Positions 35,218 to 44,286 of a stretch of DNA of 64,000 bases are shown in pieces. The notes below the pieces were generated by a model. That model was not told the DNA's origin and made no database searches. It worked only from the letters and a program-made list of their open reading frames with translations. Position 1 is the first letter of the stretch, and each line of letters begins with the position of its first letter. A program made the position numbers and the translations under genes. Location: positions 25,578-89,577 of the forward strand of contig JACTVT010000001.1 of NCBI GenBank assembly GCA_014465955.1, given 5' to 3'. The DNA is from Eubacterium sp. GTDB lineage: Bacteria; Bacillota; Clostridia; Oscillospirales; Acutalibacteraceae.

Positions 35218-35246
35218 TTGACATTTTTTGCCGTTTTAAGTAAAAT
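35218..35246 (+). promoter_or_regulatory. Sigma-A promoter of pfkA
   Basis: A perfect TTGACA (35218-35223) and TAAAAT (35241-35246) with a 17-nt spacer, 20 nt after the dnaE stop. Confidence 0.88.
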
Positions 35247-35312
35247 TATCCATTGAATAGAAAAAATTATATTATTGTATATATTTCTTCGTATATGGGA
35301 GGATTTGATATT

Positions 35313-36281
35313 ATGAAAACAATTGCAGTATTAACAAGCGGCGGCGACGCACCGGGTATGAATGCGGCTGTAAGGGCAGTTGTAAGAACAGCATGCGAAA
35401 ACGGTATTAAGGTATTCGGCGTTATCAGAGGCTATAACGGTCTTATCAACGGCGATTTTATTGAAATGGATCTTCGTTCTGTTTCAGATATTATTCACAG
35501 GGGCGGTACTAAACTTTACAGTGCCCGTTCAACTGAATTTGCAACGGAAGAAGGTATGAGAAAGGCTATCCGCACCTGTAAAGAACACGGTATTGAGGGC
35601 GTTGTTGTTATCGGCGGTGACGGCTCATTCCGCGGTGCAAGGGATTTGTCCGAAAGAGGTATTCCGTGTGTAGGTATCCCGGGCACAATTGATAATGATA
35701 TTGCCTGCTGTGATATGACTATCGGTTATGATACCTGTCTTAACACGATTATGGAATGTGTAGACAGAGTTCGTGATACAACAGAGTCACACGACAGATG
35801 TACGGTTGTTGAGGTTATGGGACGCCGTGCAGGCTATCTTGCGCTTAACGCAGGTATTGCCGTAGGCGCAACTGCTATTCTTATCCCTGAAATTGAGTTC
35901 GATATTCAGAAAGACGTTATCGAAAGAATGCAGAGAACACAAAGAACAGATAAAAAACATTTTCTTATCGTTGTTGCAGAAGGCGTAGGCGTTGACGTTA
36001 CCGAACTCGCCAAAGAAATTCAGGCTAAAACAGGTGTGGAATCACGTGCTTGTATTCTCGGTCATATTCAGCGCGGCGGTTCGCCGACTGTTCAGGACAG
36101 GGTTCTTGCAACACGTATGGGTCATTATGCAGTTAAAGAACTTCTTATGAAGGGTATCGGCAACAGAGTTGTTGCATCACAGAACGGCAAGGTTGTTGAT
36201 TTCGATATTTTCGAGGCTCTCAATATGACAAAGCATATCGACGAGGATCTTTATAATATTGCAATGGAAGTTTCCATTTAA
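35313..36281 (+). CDS. pfkA: ATP-dependent 6-phosphofructokinase
   Basis: A 322-aa group I phosphofructokinase. The ATP site GGDAPGMN, the catalytic PGTIDNDI, the effector region and EVMGRRAGYLAL are present, with HIQRGGSPT near the C-terminus. It makes fructose 1,6-bisphosphate, the metabolite that activates HPr kinase, so its proximity to hprK and glcK is fitting. A start at 35253 is possible, but the ATG at 35313 has GGGAGG upstream and gives the canonical MKTIAVLTSGGDAPG. Confidence 0.97.
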   Translation: MKTIAVLTSGGDAPGMNAAVRAVVRTACENGIKVFGVIRGYNGLINGDFIEMDLRSVSDIIHRGGTKLYSARSTEFATEEGMRKAIRTCKEHGIEGVVVIGGDGSFRGARDLSERGIPCVGIPGTIDNDIACCDMTIGYDTCLNTIMECVDRVRDTTESHDRCTVVEVMGRRAGYLALNAGIAVGATAILIPEIEFDIQKDVIERMQRTQRTDKKHFLIVVAEGVGVDVTELAKEIQAKTGVESRACILGHIQRGGSPTVQDRVLATRMGHYAVKELLMKGIGNRVVASQNGKVVDFDIFEALNMTKHIDEDLYNIAMEVSI

Positions 36282-36293
36282 TTTATACTTTTA

Positions 36294-36342
36294 TGCCTCC
36301 CTTGTTAAAGGGAGGTGCCGAGTTTGCGAGGCGGAGGGATTC
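36294..36342 (+). repeat. Second-type palindromic intergenic element
   Basis: TGCCTCCCTTGTTAAAGGGAGG forms a hairpin (CCTCCCTT/AAAGGGAGG) and is followed by GTGCCGAGTTTGCGAGGCGG and AGGGATT. It differs from the TGTAGGG family and occurs once here. Similar 'AAGGGAGGTG...CGGAGGGATT' elements occur in many gut Firmicute genomes as I recall. Confidence 0.6.
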
Positions 36343-36369
36343 ATTTTACTTTGCCATTAAATTTAACTT

Positions 36370-36396
36370 TGTAGGGGAGGGCTCCGTGCCCTCTCG
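36370..36396 (+). repeat. Dispersed palindromic repeat, GAGGG-core
   Basis: TGTAGGGGAGGG, centre CTCCGTG, then CCCTCTCG. It is one base shorter than most copies, with one mismatch in the right arm. It follows the second-type element in the pfkA-spoIVB gap. Confidence 0.75.
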
Positions 36397-36463
36397 TTAT
36401 TTTTTCAAATTTTTTCATTTATTAATCATCTTGATTTTGTTAATAATTATTAGTGGTGATTAT

Positions 36464-37660
36464 GTGAAAAATTTGATTCGTGCGGCGGATACCGTTATTG
36501 CACTTGTATTAACAGTTATCTACGCTTTTGTAATATACGGCAGTGCGGCACTGCCTGATGAAATCATCGTTCATGATGATAAAATGCAGACTATAAATCA
36601 TTTTTACAGCGTTTCGGTCGATAATAACGCCAGAAGCGTTGATTATCAGAGCGCAGAGTCTGTCGGCGGCAGTGAAAGTGATCTTAAATTTCTGAATGTT
36701 ATTCCTGTTAAAACCGAAACCGTGTCAAAAGAGGAACGTGAAAAAGTGCTTGTTTCGGGCAAGTCATTCGGCATCAAACTATATACTGACGGTGTGATTA
36801 TAGTCGGTACAAAAGATGTTAATGTAGGCGGTGATATTGTAAATCCTGCCAAAAGTGCAGGGCTTCAGGTGGGCGATGTCATTATTTCCATAAACGGCAC
36901 AAGGGTGTATTCTTCTGACGAGGTTGAAAAAATTTTAAACGATAATAACGGTCAGAAATATACAATCAGAATTAAGCGCAGCGGCGCATATAAAACGTTT
37001 GAACTGGAGCCTGTTTATGTGCCTAATGAAAGTTGTTACAAGGCGGGAATGTGGGTGCGTGATTCTACAGCGGGCATCGGCACGGTAACCTTTTTTTATC
37101 CGAACACAAATATGGTGGGCGCACTCGGTCATCCGATTACAGATGTGGACACAGGCGAGATTATGCCGATTCTTAACGGCGAGGCGGTTGAAACTACCGT
37201 AACATCGGTTACAAAATCAACAGGCAGTGAAACAGGGTCTCTCTGCTGTGATTTTTCAAGTGTACGAATCGGTGCGCTCACGAAAAATACAAATTACGGC
37301 GTGTACGGTAATTATGACAGCGGTGTTGATTTGTCGGAGACGCTTGCTTATGAAGTCGCATCGGTGCAGGAAATTCAAAAAGGTTTATGCCAACTGATAT
37401 GCACGGTTGAGGGTGAAACTCCTGCCGTTTATTCTGCCGAAATCACAAAAATTTCTTATAATGACAAAGATAAAAATATGATTATCAGGGTTACGGACAG
37501 CGATCTGCTAAAAAAAACAGGCGGAATTGTTCAGGGTATGAGCGGCACGCCGATTATCCAGAACGGTAAATTAATCGGTGCAGTTACACACGTTATGGTA
37601 AACAGTCCGAGCAAGGGCTACGCAATTTTTGCACAGACAATGCTGGATGAATGCAAATGA
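36464..37660 (+). CDS. spoIVB: SpoIVB serine peptidase
   Basis: A 398-aa S55-family protease: an N-terminal membrane anchor (residues about 7-27), a PDZ domain (about 115-185, with AGLQVGDVIISINGTRV) and a C-terminal peptidase domain with His223 in GALGHPITD and Ser360 in GMSGTPI. In sporulation SpoIVB is secreted from the forespore and triggers pro-sigma-K processing. The GTG start at 36464 has GGTGAT 4 nt upstream; reading further upstream would run through two repeats and is not credible. It is a firm marker of endospore formation. Confidence 0.93.
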   Translation: MKNLIRAADTVIALVLTVIYAFVIYGSAALPDEIIVHDDKMQTINHFYSVSVDNNARSVDYQSAESVGGSESDLKFLNVIPVKTETVSKEEREKVLVSGKSFGIKLYTDGVIIVGTKDVNVGGDIVNPAKSAGLQVGDVIISINGTRVYSSDEVEKILNDNNGQKYTIRIKRSGAYKTFELEPVYVPNESCYKAGMWVRDSTAGIGTVTFFYPNTNMVGALGHPITDVDTGEIMPILNGEAVETTVTSVTKSTGSETGSLCCDFSSVRIGALTKNTNYGVYGNYDSGVDLSETLAYEVASVQEIQKGLCQLICTVEGETPAVYSAEITKISYNDKDKNMIIRVTDSDLLKKTGGIVQGMSGTPIIQNGKLIGAVTHVMVNSPSKGYAIFAQTMLDECK

Positions 37661-37680
37661 TTATCTCAATCCCATTAAGT

Positions 37681-37713
37681 TAAGGCTTCCACTTAAGAAG
37701 AAGCCTTATTTTT
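37681..37713 (+). terminator. Intrinsic terminator after spoIVB
   Basis: TAAGGCTTC and GAAGCCTTA form a 9-bp stem around a 10-nt loop, followed by TTTTTATTG. Confidence 0.85.
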
Positions 37714-37731
37714 ATTGTTTTATATATTTTC

Positions 37732-37760
37732 TTGAAAACCGATAATATATATGTTAAAAT
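37732..37760 (+). promoter_or_regulatory. Sigma-A promoter of the YfhO-like gene
   Basis: TTGAAA (37732-37737) and TAAAAT (37755-37760) with a 17-nt spacer. A CGGCGGTGA ribosome binding site precedes the ATG at 37798. Confidence 0.8.
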
Positions 37761-37797
37761 GTAAAATAATGTAAATAAAACTATCGGCGGTGAAAAA

Positions 37798-40461
37798 ATG
37801 AAATCTTCTTCTAAAAAAAGATTAAATACTGCGGTGTTGCTTGTGCTTGCATTTGCAATACCTTTCGTTATTCTGTGTATTGCGTTTGCTTACAGAGGGC
37901 TTGTGCCGTTCGGCGATCATTCCGTATTTATGTGGGATTCCAAATTGCAGTACAAGGATTATTTCGGCTATTTGTGGGACGTTCTGCACGGTAATGCAAG
38001 CTTGTCTTATTCTGCGTCAAAATCTCTCGGCGGTCAGATGTCGGGGCTTGTAGCGTATTATCTGACGTGTCCGCTTAATCTGCTTATGTACTTTTTTGAT
38101 AAATCTCAGATTGGGCTGTTTCTTTCTGTTGAAACGATACTAAAAATGGCATTTGCAGGCGTTACGGCAAGTTATTTTCTTAAGAAAAGATACAATATCA
38201 ATTCAGCCGTTGTGCTGATCCTTTCAACCTGCTACGCCCTTATGGAATATAATATTTATTACTGCCGAAACATTATGTGGCTTGACGGTGCGGTTATGCT
38301 GCCCCTTGCTGCGCTCGGCGCTTATGAACTGCTTCATAATAATAAAAAAGGCTTGCTCTTTTTCTCTGTAGCAGTTACAATTATTTCAAACTGGTATTCA
38401 GGCTTTATGGTCTGCCTTATGACAGGCTTTTATTTCCTGTTTGAATTTGTTCTTAAATACAATTGGAAAAACTTTAAAGCAATTGTCGGCAAGGCTTTCG
38501 GCGACTGCGTTAAATTCGGTGTAGATATGATTTTAGGCGTTATGGCAAGCGCTGCCGTGCTTTTGCCTGCACTCTTGTCTCTTGTCGGCGGCAAGGCGGC
38601 TTTCCGTCTGATTTACGCATCTATGAACTTCAGTTTCCTTTATACATTTAAAGGCTTTGACATTAATTCAACAATCAACACAAAAGAGTCTCCGATTCTT
38701 TATATCGGCGGAATTGTGCTTCTTTTTGTTGCATACTATCTGTTTGATAAAAGGGTTGATATCAAAACAAAAATTTGCTCTGCAGCGCTTTTTGTATTTA
38801 TGATTTTCGGCTTCTGTTTTAAGGAATTTGAATTGATGTGGACTGCCTTTGTTCAGAGTCATTCCTATAACTACCGCTTTGCGTTCGTTTTCGGTTTTGT
38901 TATGATAATGCTTGCAGGCAGAGCGGTTGAAACAATTAAACTTAACGGTGACACGCTTGATAAGCCTGCCGTTTTCAAGGCACTTGCGCTGATTGCAGGT
39001 GTAACGCTTCTTCTCGATTTGCAGAATGCGTTTAACAACAGATTTATCGCAAATGCATATCTGTTTATATTTGCTTTTTATGCACTTTTCCTTTTTGGTG
39101 TATACTGTACGAAAAACAGCAATTTGAAAAAGGCGGTTTCAACTGCATTGATTGCACTGTTTGCTTTCGGCGAACTCGGTGTAAATGCCATTCTTGCATT
39201 TAAGGATTATGATATGTCCGATAATCTTTATACTTCATATACAGAGCAGATGAAAGGTATAGTCGGTGAAATGAAAGAGAAAGACAATTCTTTCTACCGC
39301 TTTGAAAAGAATTATTCTTATCTGACGGAAACGGGCAGTGAATGTGCAACCTGTGAGCCGCTTCTTTTCGGTTACAACAGTATTGAGCATTACAGTTCAA
39401 CTTACGACAGAAATGTTGATGAATTTCTTGCCGCTATGGGATATGCAGATTCAACGTATATTCCCGATGAGAATTCAAAGGATGAAGTGATTTTTCCGAC
39501 GGATACTTACTGGAACAGTCCTATGATTATGACCGAAACACTTCTTGGTGTAAAGTATGAACTTGCGCAGAAAAAAACTTTCGGTATGAGCGATTTTGAT
39601 ATGGAAAGCGAAATGCCGTCGGGCTATTCTATGTATGTTAATGAAAAAGCGCTGCCTATGGCATATAATGTTTCGGCTGATGCACAGACGATGCCTGATT
39701 ATACGCTGAATCCGTTTGAAAACCAGCAGAAGTTTGTAAGCAGTCTTACAGGTGAGGATACGGCGCTTTATGAGAATATAAATCCTGAACTTAAAGAAAT
39801 TAAAAACGGATGGGAAAAGTATACTGCCGTTGCGGAAACCGACGGACCGATGTATTTCTATACAGACGGCACAGATGCTGAAAAGGCGGAAGAAAAGAAG
39901 AATATTCACAAAGATAATCGTCACGACAATTGCGAACTGTATGTAAACGGTGAATATGTTCAGAATACCTGTCAGCGTTTCCTGCTTAATGCCGTATATC
40001 TGGGTGATTTTAAGGCAGGGGACACTGTTGACATTCAGTTAAAGCACGTTTCAAAAAATAAGAATGAGCATGATAAGCAGCATCTTATTTATGTTTCACA
40101 ACTGAATGAAAGTGTTTATAATGATGTGTGTGATAAGTTGTCGGCAGGCAGTAAAACTGATTTGAATATTAACGGTAATAAGATTTCGGGCAGTTACACT
40201 ACCGACAGTGACAGTCTTGTAATGTTCACGATTCCTTATGCAGAAGGCTGGACTGTTAAGGTTGACGGCGAAAAGACTGAATATAAGGAATTGTCTGAAA
40301 CCTTTATCGGTCTTGAACTTTCGGCAGGTGAGCATCAGATTGAAATGGAATATCATACCCCGAGTCAGAAAATGTCAAACGTAATTTCTGTTTTCGGCGT
40401 ATTCGCTTTTGCCGCATGGTGCGGTGCCGAATATATTATTAAAAAGAAGAAAAGTAAATAA
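37798..40461 (+). CDS. YfhO-family membrane protein (GT-C-like)
   Basis: An 887-aa protein with an N-terminal multi-pass membrane region (about 12 helices to residue 470), a large extracytoplasmic domain (about 475-860) and a final helix before KKKKSK. The first loop has GDHSVFMWDSKLQYKDYF with acidic residues typical of GT-C enzymes, which use polyprenyl-linked sugars. YfhO relatives (LtaF-type) glycosylate lipoteichoic acid or other wall polymers. The exact substrate is inferred. It has its own promoter and ends at a repeat that resembles a terminator. Confidence 0.87.
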   Translation: MKSSSKKRLNTAVLLVLAFAIPFVILCIAFAYRGLVPFGDHSVFMWDSKLQYKDYFGYLWDVLHGNASLSYSASKSLGGQMSGLVAYYLTCPLNLLMYFFDKSQIGLFLSVETILKMAFAGVTASYFLKKRYNINSAVVLILSTCYALMEYNIYYCRNIMWLDGAVMLPLAALGAYELLHNNKKGLLFFSVAVTIISNWYSGFMVCLMTGFYFLFEFVLKYNWKNFKAIVGKAFGDCVKFGVDMILGVMASAAVLLPALLSLVGGKAAFRLIYASMNFSFLYTFKGFDINSTINTKESPILYIGGIVLLFVAYYLFDKRVDIKTKICSAALFVFMIFGFCFKEFELMWTAFVQSHSYNYRFAFVFGFVMIMLAGRAVETIKLNGDTLDKPAVFKALALIAGVTLLLDLQNAFNNRFIANAYLFIFAFYALFLFGVYCTKNSNLKKAVSTALIALFAFGELGVNAILAFKDYDMSDNLYTSYTEQMKGIVGEMKEKDNSFYRFEKNYSYLTETGSECATCEPLLFGYNSIEHYSSTYDRNVDEFLAAMGYADSTYIPDENSKDEVIFPTDTYWNSPMIMTETLLGVKYELAQKKTFGMSDFDMESEMPSGYSMYVNEKALPMAYNVSADAQTMPDYTLNPFENQQKFVSSLTGEDTALYENINPELKEIKNGWEKYTAVAETDGPMYFYTDGTDAEKAEEKKNIHKDNRHDNCELYVNGEYVQNTCQRFLLNAVYLGDFKAGDTVDIQLKHVSKNKNEHDKQHLIYVSQLNESVYNDVCDKLSAGSKTDLNINGNKISGSYTTDSDSLVMFTIPYAEGWTVKVDGEKTEYKELSETFIGLELSAGEHQIEMEYHTPSQKMSNVISVFGVFAFAAWCGAEYIIKKKKSK

Positions 40462-40465
40462 ATGA

Positions 40466-40493
40466 TGTAGGGGAGGGTCTCTGTGCCCTCCCT
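40466..40493 (+). repeat. Dispersed palindromic repeat, GAGGG-core
   Basis: TGTAGGGGAGGG, TCTCTGTG, CCCTCCCT, then TTTTTT. It starts 4 nt after the YfhO stop; the T-run makes it a plausible terminator. Confidence 0.82.
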
Positions 40494-40530
40494 GTTTTTT
40501 GTGAATTGATTGATGATTGGTTTTTAACTT

Positions 40531-40558
40531 TGTAGGGGTCGGCGTCCTCGACGCCTCG
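40531..40558 (+). repeat. Dispersed palindromic repeat, GTCGGCG-core variant
   Basis: TGTAGGGGTCGGCG, TCCT, then CGACGCCTCG. It is similar to the 25488 copy but with altered arm bases. It lies in the 624-nt region between YfhO and rpsJ. Confidence 0.7.
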
Positions 40559-40730
40559 TTAATAAACGCTTATAAAAGTAAAATTTACATATTGTCTATA
40601 TATAGTGGTGCAAACCGCAATTCACTACTATTTTTACAAAATATATTATTGTGAAATATTACAGAAATTTCGTTTCAAATTTTGTTGAATTTAACGAAAA
40701 AATTTTTTTGAAAAAATAGCAAAAAATGTC

Positions 40731-40759
40731 TTGACAAGCGCTTATATATAATATATAAT
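40731..40759 (+). promoter_or_regulatory. Consensus promoter of the S10-spc-alpha ribosomal operon
   Basis: A perfect TTGACA (40731-40736) and a perfect TATAAT (40754-40759), 17-nt spacer. A/T tracts directly upstream (about 40680-40725) look like an UP element. This is the strongest promoter seen in the window and suits ribosomal protein expression. Confidence 0.93.
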
Positions 40760-40765
40760 AATTCA

Positions 40766-41085
40766 GCGTGCTGAAAAGGGCGTATTATATATAATTATAT
40801 ATAGTGTGTCTTATTTCTCACAACAAGATATGCGATGATGCCGGAGGTGGCGCTTAACCCAAGCGGGAATTTCGGCGGAGTATGTCCGATTTTAAACCGG
40901 GCGAAATCATATTGACTGTTTTTATACACCAAAAGGTGACTTGCGAACATCTTTGCGCCTTGTGGTGTCCTGCCCGAATGATACTGCGTCATTCGGATTT
41001 TAAAAGGACAGGGTTGAAACACACGGGTGGGTGGCTGAAAATAGTCGGTAAAGACTCGCACCAAATTTTTCAGGAGGAAAAATCA
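40766..41085 (+). ncRNA. Structured 5' leader of the rpsJ operon (candidate ribosomal-protein leader)
   Basis: The untranslated leader is about 320 nt and, beyond its first 60 nt, is more GC-rich than nearby intergenic DNA. Visible pairings include GCCG/CGGC around the hairpin CGCTT-AACCC-AAGCG, CACC-AAAA-GGTG (40927-40938), TGTCCT/AGGACA (40966-40971 with 41005-41010) enclosing CCGAATGA/TCATTCGG (40974-40996), and GGTG/CACC near the end. Such a leader suggests autoregulation, by analogy with L4 control of S10 operons. It may correspond to the S10-Clostridia leader class, which I could not verify. It ends in AGGAGG before rpsJ. Confidence 0.65.
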
Positions 41086-41400
41086 ATGGCAGCAAGCAAA
41101 GTGAAGATTCGTATCAGACTTAAAGGCTATGATCACAGTCTTGTTGATCAGGCAGCTGAAAAGATTGTTGAAACTGCAAAGAACACAGGTGCTCAGGTAA
41201 GCGGTCCTATTCCGCTTCCTACCGAAAAAGAAGTTGTAACAATCCTTCGCGCAGTTCACAAGTACAAGGACAGCCGTGAACAGTTTGAGCAGAGAACACA
41301 CAAAAGACTCATCGACATTCTCAGACCTTCAAACAAAACAGTTGAAGCTCTGACAAGTCTTGAGCTCCCGGCAGGCGTTGAAATCGAAATTAAATTATAA
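41086..41400 (+). CDS. rpsJ: 30S ribosomal protein S10
   Basis: The 104-aa first protein of the S10 operon; it also serves as NusE in antitermination complexes. The typical [18 protein letters not shown] and the [16 protein letters not shown] segment are present. The ATG at 41086 has CAGGAGG upstream; an in-frame ATG at 40882 lies inside the structured leader and lacks family similarity. A 54-nt gap separates it from rplC. Confidence 0.98.
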   Translation: MAASKVKIRIRLKGYDHSLVDQAAEKIVETAKNTGAQVSGPIPLPTEKEVVTILRAVHKYKDSREQFEQRTHKRLIDILRPSNKTVEALTSLELPAGVEIEIKL

Positions 41401-41454
41401 TCACGCCGGTCGAGGTCAAGTTGGGCAACCAACCAATAACCAAGGAGGAAAAAT

Positions 41455-42087
41455 ATGAAAAAAGGTATTATCGGTAAGAAAATCGGTATGACCCAGATTT
41501 TCAGTGCTGACGGAAAAGTTATTCCGGTAACAGTAGTTGAAGCTGGACCATGCACGGTTACCCAGAAGAAAACAATCGAGAATGACGGTTACGAGGCTCT
41601 TCAGGTTGGCTTCGGCGATGTTAAGTTAAACAGAGTCAACAAGCCGATGAAAGGTCATTTCGCAAAGAACGATGTTGCTCCTAAAAAGACACTCAAGGAA
41701 TTCCGCCTTGAAGATTGTTCAGCACTTAATGTCGGCGATATCATTAAGGCAGACATCTTTGCTGAGGGAGAAATCGTTGATGTAAAGGGCACATCAAAGG
41801 GTCACGGAACTGCAGGCGCAATTAAGCGCTGGAACTTCTCAAGACTTCGTGAATCACACGGTACAGGTCCTAATGCCCGTCACCAGGGTTCACTCGGTGC
41901 CTGCTCAAGTCCTTCAAGAGTATTTAAGGGCAGAAAGATGGCAGGTCATTACGGTCACGAAACAGTAACAATTCAGAACCTTACAGTTGCAAAGGTTGAC
42001 GCAGAAAACAACCTTATTGCAATTAAAGGCGCTATTCCGGGTCCTAAGGGCGGAATAGTTGTAATCGCAGACGCAGTTAAAGCTTAA
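41455..42087 (+). CDS. rplC: 50S ribosomal protein L3
   Basis: A 210-aa early-assembly 50S protein reaching towards the peptidyl-transferase centre. The N-terminal [15 protein letters not shown] and the central loop [15 protein letters not shown] with [19 protein letters not shown] are diagnostic. It has an AAGGAGG ribosome binding site and lies 17 nt before rplD. The length is normal. Confidence 0.98.
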   Translation: MKKGIIGKKIGMTQIFSADGKVIPVTVVEAGPCTVTQKKTIENDGYEALQVGFGDVKLNRVNKPMKGHFAKNDVAPKKTLKEFRLEDCSALNVGDIIKADIFAEGEIVDVKGTSKGHGTAGAIKRWNFSRLRESHGTGPNARHQGSLGACSSPSRVFKGRKMAGHYGHETVTIQNLTVAKVDAENNLIAIKGAIPGPKGGIVVIADAVKA

Positions 42088-42104
42088 CGAAAGGAGAGAT
42101 AGAA

Positions 42105-42728
42105 ATGGCACAGGTTCAGGTTTACAACCAGGAAGGTCGCAAGACCTCAAAAATGGAACTTGCAGATTCAGTATTCGGTATTGAGCCAAATGCTGACGCA
42201 ATGCATCTTGCTGTTGTAAGTTATCTTGCAGCACAGCGCCAGGGCACACAGTCAACTCTCACTCGTTCAGAGGTATCAGGCGGCGGTGCAAAGCCTTGGA
42301 GACAGAAGGGTACAGGCCGTGCAAGACAGGGTTCAACAAGAAGCCCGCAGTGGACACACGGCGGTATTGCTCTTGGTCCTAAGCCAAGAAAATATAAAGT
42401 AAACATCAACAAAAAGGTTAAAAGACTTGCTATGAAGTCAGCACTTTCAAGCAAAGTTGCAGAATCTGAAATGATGGTTATTAACAAAATTGAACTTGAA
42501 GCAATCAAAACAAAGGCTATGGTTGAGATGTTCACAAAACTCAAAACAGGCAAAAAGGTTCTTCTTGTTCTTCCCGAAAATGACGAGGTAATCTATAAGA
42601 GTGCTCGTAACATTGAGGGAGTTAAAGTTGTAACAGTAAACACACTTTGTGTTTATGATATTCTTAACTGCAACAATTTTGTTGTTCTTAAGGATGCAGC
42701 AAAGAAGATTGAGGAGGTATATGCATAA
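42105..42728 (+). CDS. rplD: 50S ribosomal protein L4
   Basis: A 207-aa L4 with the internal extended loop (SGGGAKPWRQKGTGRARQGS) that lines the exit tunnel, and the WTHGGIALGPKPRKY segment. L4 represses S10 operons in some bacteria, so it is the prime candidate ligand for the structured leader upstream of rpsJ. Its stop overlaps the rplW start (TAATG). Confidence 0.98.
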   Translation: MAQVQVYNQEGRKTSKMELADSVFGIEPNADAMHLAVVSYLAAQRQGTQSTLTRSEVSGGGAKPWRQKGTGRARQGSTRSPQWTHGGIALGPKPRKYKVNINKKVKRLAMKSALSSKVAESEMMVINKIELEAIKTKAMVEMFTKLKTGKKVLLVLPENDEVIYKSARNIEGVKVVTVNTLCVYDILNCNNFVVLKDAAKKIEEVYA

Positions 42729-43024
42729 TGAAAACTGCTCACGATATTATCATTAAGCCTATCATCACCGAAGAGTCAATGACAGGTCTTATGATGAAGA
42801 AGTATACCTTCAAGGTTGCAAAGGATGCAAACAAAATTGAAATCGCTAAGGCTATTGAAGAAGTTTTCCCGGGCACTAAGGTTGCTAAGGTAAACACTAT
42901 TAATGTAAGAGGTCATGAGCGCCGTCAGGGTATGCACAGCGGTTACACACCTTCATGGAAAAAAGCAATCGTTACTCTTACTGAAGATTCAAAAGACATT
43001 GAATTCTTCAACGATATGATGTAA
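42728..43024 (+). CDS. rplW: 50S ribosomal protein L23
   Basis: A 98-aa tunnel-exit protein that docks trigger factor and SRP. The IIKPIITEESM N-terminus and YTFKVAKDANKIEIAKAIEEVF are typical. It overlaps rplD by one base. A 117-nt structured gap follows before rplB, unusually long for this operon. Confidence 0.97.
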   Translation: MKTAHDIIIKPIITEESMTGLMMKKYTFKVAKDANKIEIAKAIEEVFPGTKVAKVNTINVRGHERRQGMHSGYTPSWKKAIVTLTEDSKDIEFFNDMM

Positions 43025-43079
43025 TCATCAGCCTATATATAATATAGTATATCAATTTTAGCGAATAATGAGAATATTT

Positions 43080-43125
43080 CGGGTGATGAGGTATGAGGAG
43101 TGCCATCTCCTCGCAAAGTTACCCG
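43080..43125 (+). promoter_or_regulatory. Nested hairpin between rplW and rplB
   Basis: The outer stem CGGGTGA (43080-43086) pairs with TTACCCG (43119-43125) with one G-T pair. The inner stem GAGGAG (43095-43100) pairs with CTCCTC (43107-43112). It ends just before the AAGGAG site of rplB and could affect its translation or act as a processing site. An AT-rich stretch (43034-43056) precedes it. Confidence 0.5.
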
Positions 43126-43141
43126 GAAAGGAGAAATAATA

Positions 43142-43975
43142 ATGGCTATTAAAAATTATAAGCCGACTACTCCTTCAAGAAGAAATATGTCGGTTACAGA
43201 TTATTCTTCCCTCTCAAAAGTTGCTCCTGAAAGATCTTTGCTTGAACCGCTCAGCAAAAAATCAGGCCGTAACTCATACGGAAGAATTACAGTTCGCCAC
43301 CGCGGCGGCGGAAACAGAAAGAAATACCGTGTTATTGATTTCAAGAGACAGAAATTCGATATCCCGGCAGAGGTTAAGACAATTGAGTACGATCCAAACC
43401 GTTCTGCTCACATTGCTCTTATCCAGTATGAAGATGGTGTAAAGAGTTACATCATCGCTCCTGAAGGACTTAAAGTAGGCGCAACAGTAGTTGCAGGTCC
43501 GAACGCTGATATTGTTGCAGGTAACGCTCTTCCTTTAAAGAACATTCCTGTTGGTACAATCGTTCACAACGTAGAACTTTATCCGGGCAGAGGTGCTCAG
43601 CTTGCTCGTTCTGCAGGTAACAGCGCTCAGTTAATGGCTCTTGAAGGACCTTATGCTCTTCTCAGACTTCCTTCAGGCGAACTTCGCAATGTTCCTTGCG
43701 ATTGTATGGCAACAGTCGGTGTTGTAGGCAACACTGATCACGCTAATGTTAAAATCGGTAAAGCCGGCCGTAAGAGAAATATGGGCTGGCGTCCAACAGT
43801 TCGTGGTTCCGTAATGAACCCGAATGACCACCCGCACGGTGGTGGTGAAGGTAAGTCACCTATCGGTCGTCCGGGTCCTGTAACACCTTGGGGCAAACCT
43901 GCTCTTGGTTATAAGACTCGCAACAAGAAGAAGGCTTCTAACAAGATGATCGTAAGACGCCGTAACGGCAAATAA
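43142..43975 (+). CDS. rplB: 50S ribosomal protein L2
   Basis: A 277-aa L2, essential for subunit joining and the peptidyl-transferase centre. The conserved [31 protein letters not shown] and the C-terminal [18 protein letters not shown] are intact. The ATG at 43142 has GGAAAGGAG upstream. An in-frame upstream extension to 43100 would run through the hairpin and is rejected. Confidence 0.98.
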   Translation: MAIKNYKPTTPSRRNMSVTDYSSLSKVAPERSLLEPLSKKSGRNSYGRITVRHRGGGNRKKYRVIDFKRQKFDIPAEVKTIEYDPNRSAHIALIQYEDGVKSYIIAPEGLKVGATVVAGPNADIVAGNALPLKNIPVGTIVHNVELYPGRGAQLARSAGNSAQLMALEGPYALLRLPSGELRNVPCDCMATVGVVGNTDHANVKIGKAGRKRNMGWRPTVRGSVMNPNDHPHGGGEGKSPIGRPGPVTPWGKPALGYKTRNKKKASNKMIVRRRNGK

Positions 43976-43994
43976 GAAGAAAGGAGAAGATTAA

Positions 43995-44267
43995 ATGAGT
44001 AGAAGTACTAAAAAAGGACCTTACGTTGAAGCAAGCCTTTACAAAAAGGTTGAAGCGCTCAATGAAAAGGGCGACAAGCAAGTTATCAAAACTTGGTCAA
44101 GAAGTTCAACAATCTTCCCTGAATTCGTAGGACACACATTTGCTGTTCATGACGGAAGAAAACACGTTCCTGTATATGTTACAGAGGATATGGTTGGACA
44201 CAAACTCGGTGAATTCGCACCGACAAGAACATTCAAAGGCCATGCAGGCTCAAAGACATCTAAGTAA
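43995..44267 (+). CDS. rpsS: 30S ribosomal protein S19
   Basis: A 90-aa 30S head protein. The typical [19 protein letters not shown] start, the [19 protein letters not shown] core and the [18 protein letters not shown] end are present. It lies 19 nt after rplB, with an AAAGGAGA ribosome binding site. Confidence 0.98.
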   Translation: MSRSTKKGPYVEASLYKKVEALNEKGDKQVIKTWSRSSTIFPEFVGHTFAVHDGRKHVPVYVTEDMVGHKLGEFAPTRTFKGHAGSKTSK

Positions 44268-44286
44268 TTGAAAGGAGATATATACT

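Noticed and set aside
36293..36463. N-terminal extension of SpoIVB
   Set aside because: It would translate two repeat elements; the GTG at 36464 has a ribosome binding site and gives the usual membrane anchor near the N-terminus.
40882..41085. N-terminal extension of S10 from an in-frame ATG
   Set aside because: S10 is conserved at about 102-104 aa; the extension lies in the structured leader and the ATG at 41086 has a perfect AGGAGG.
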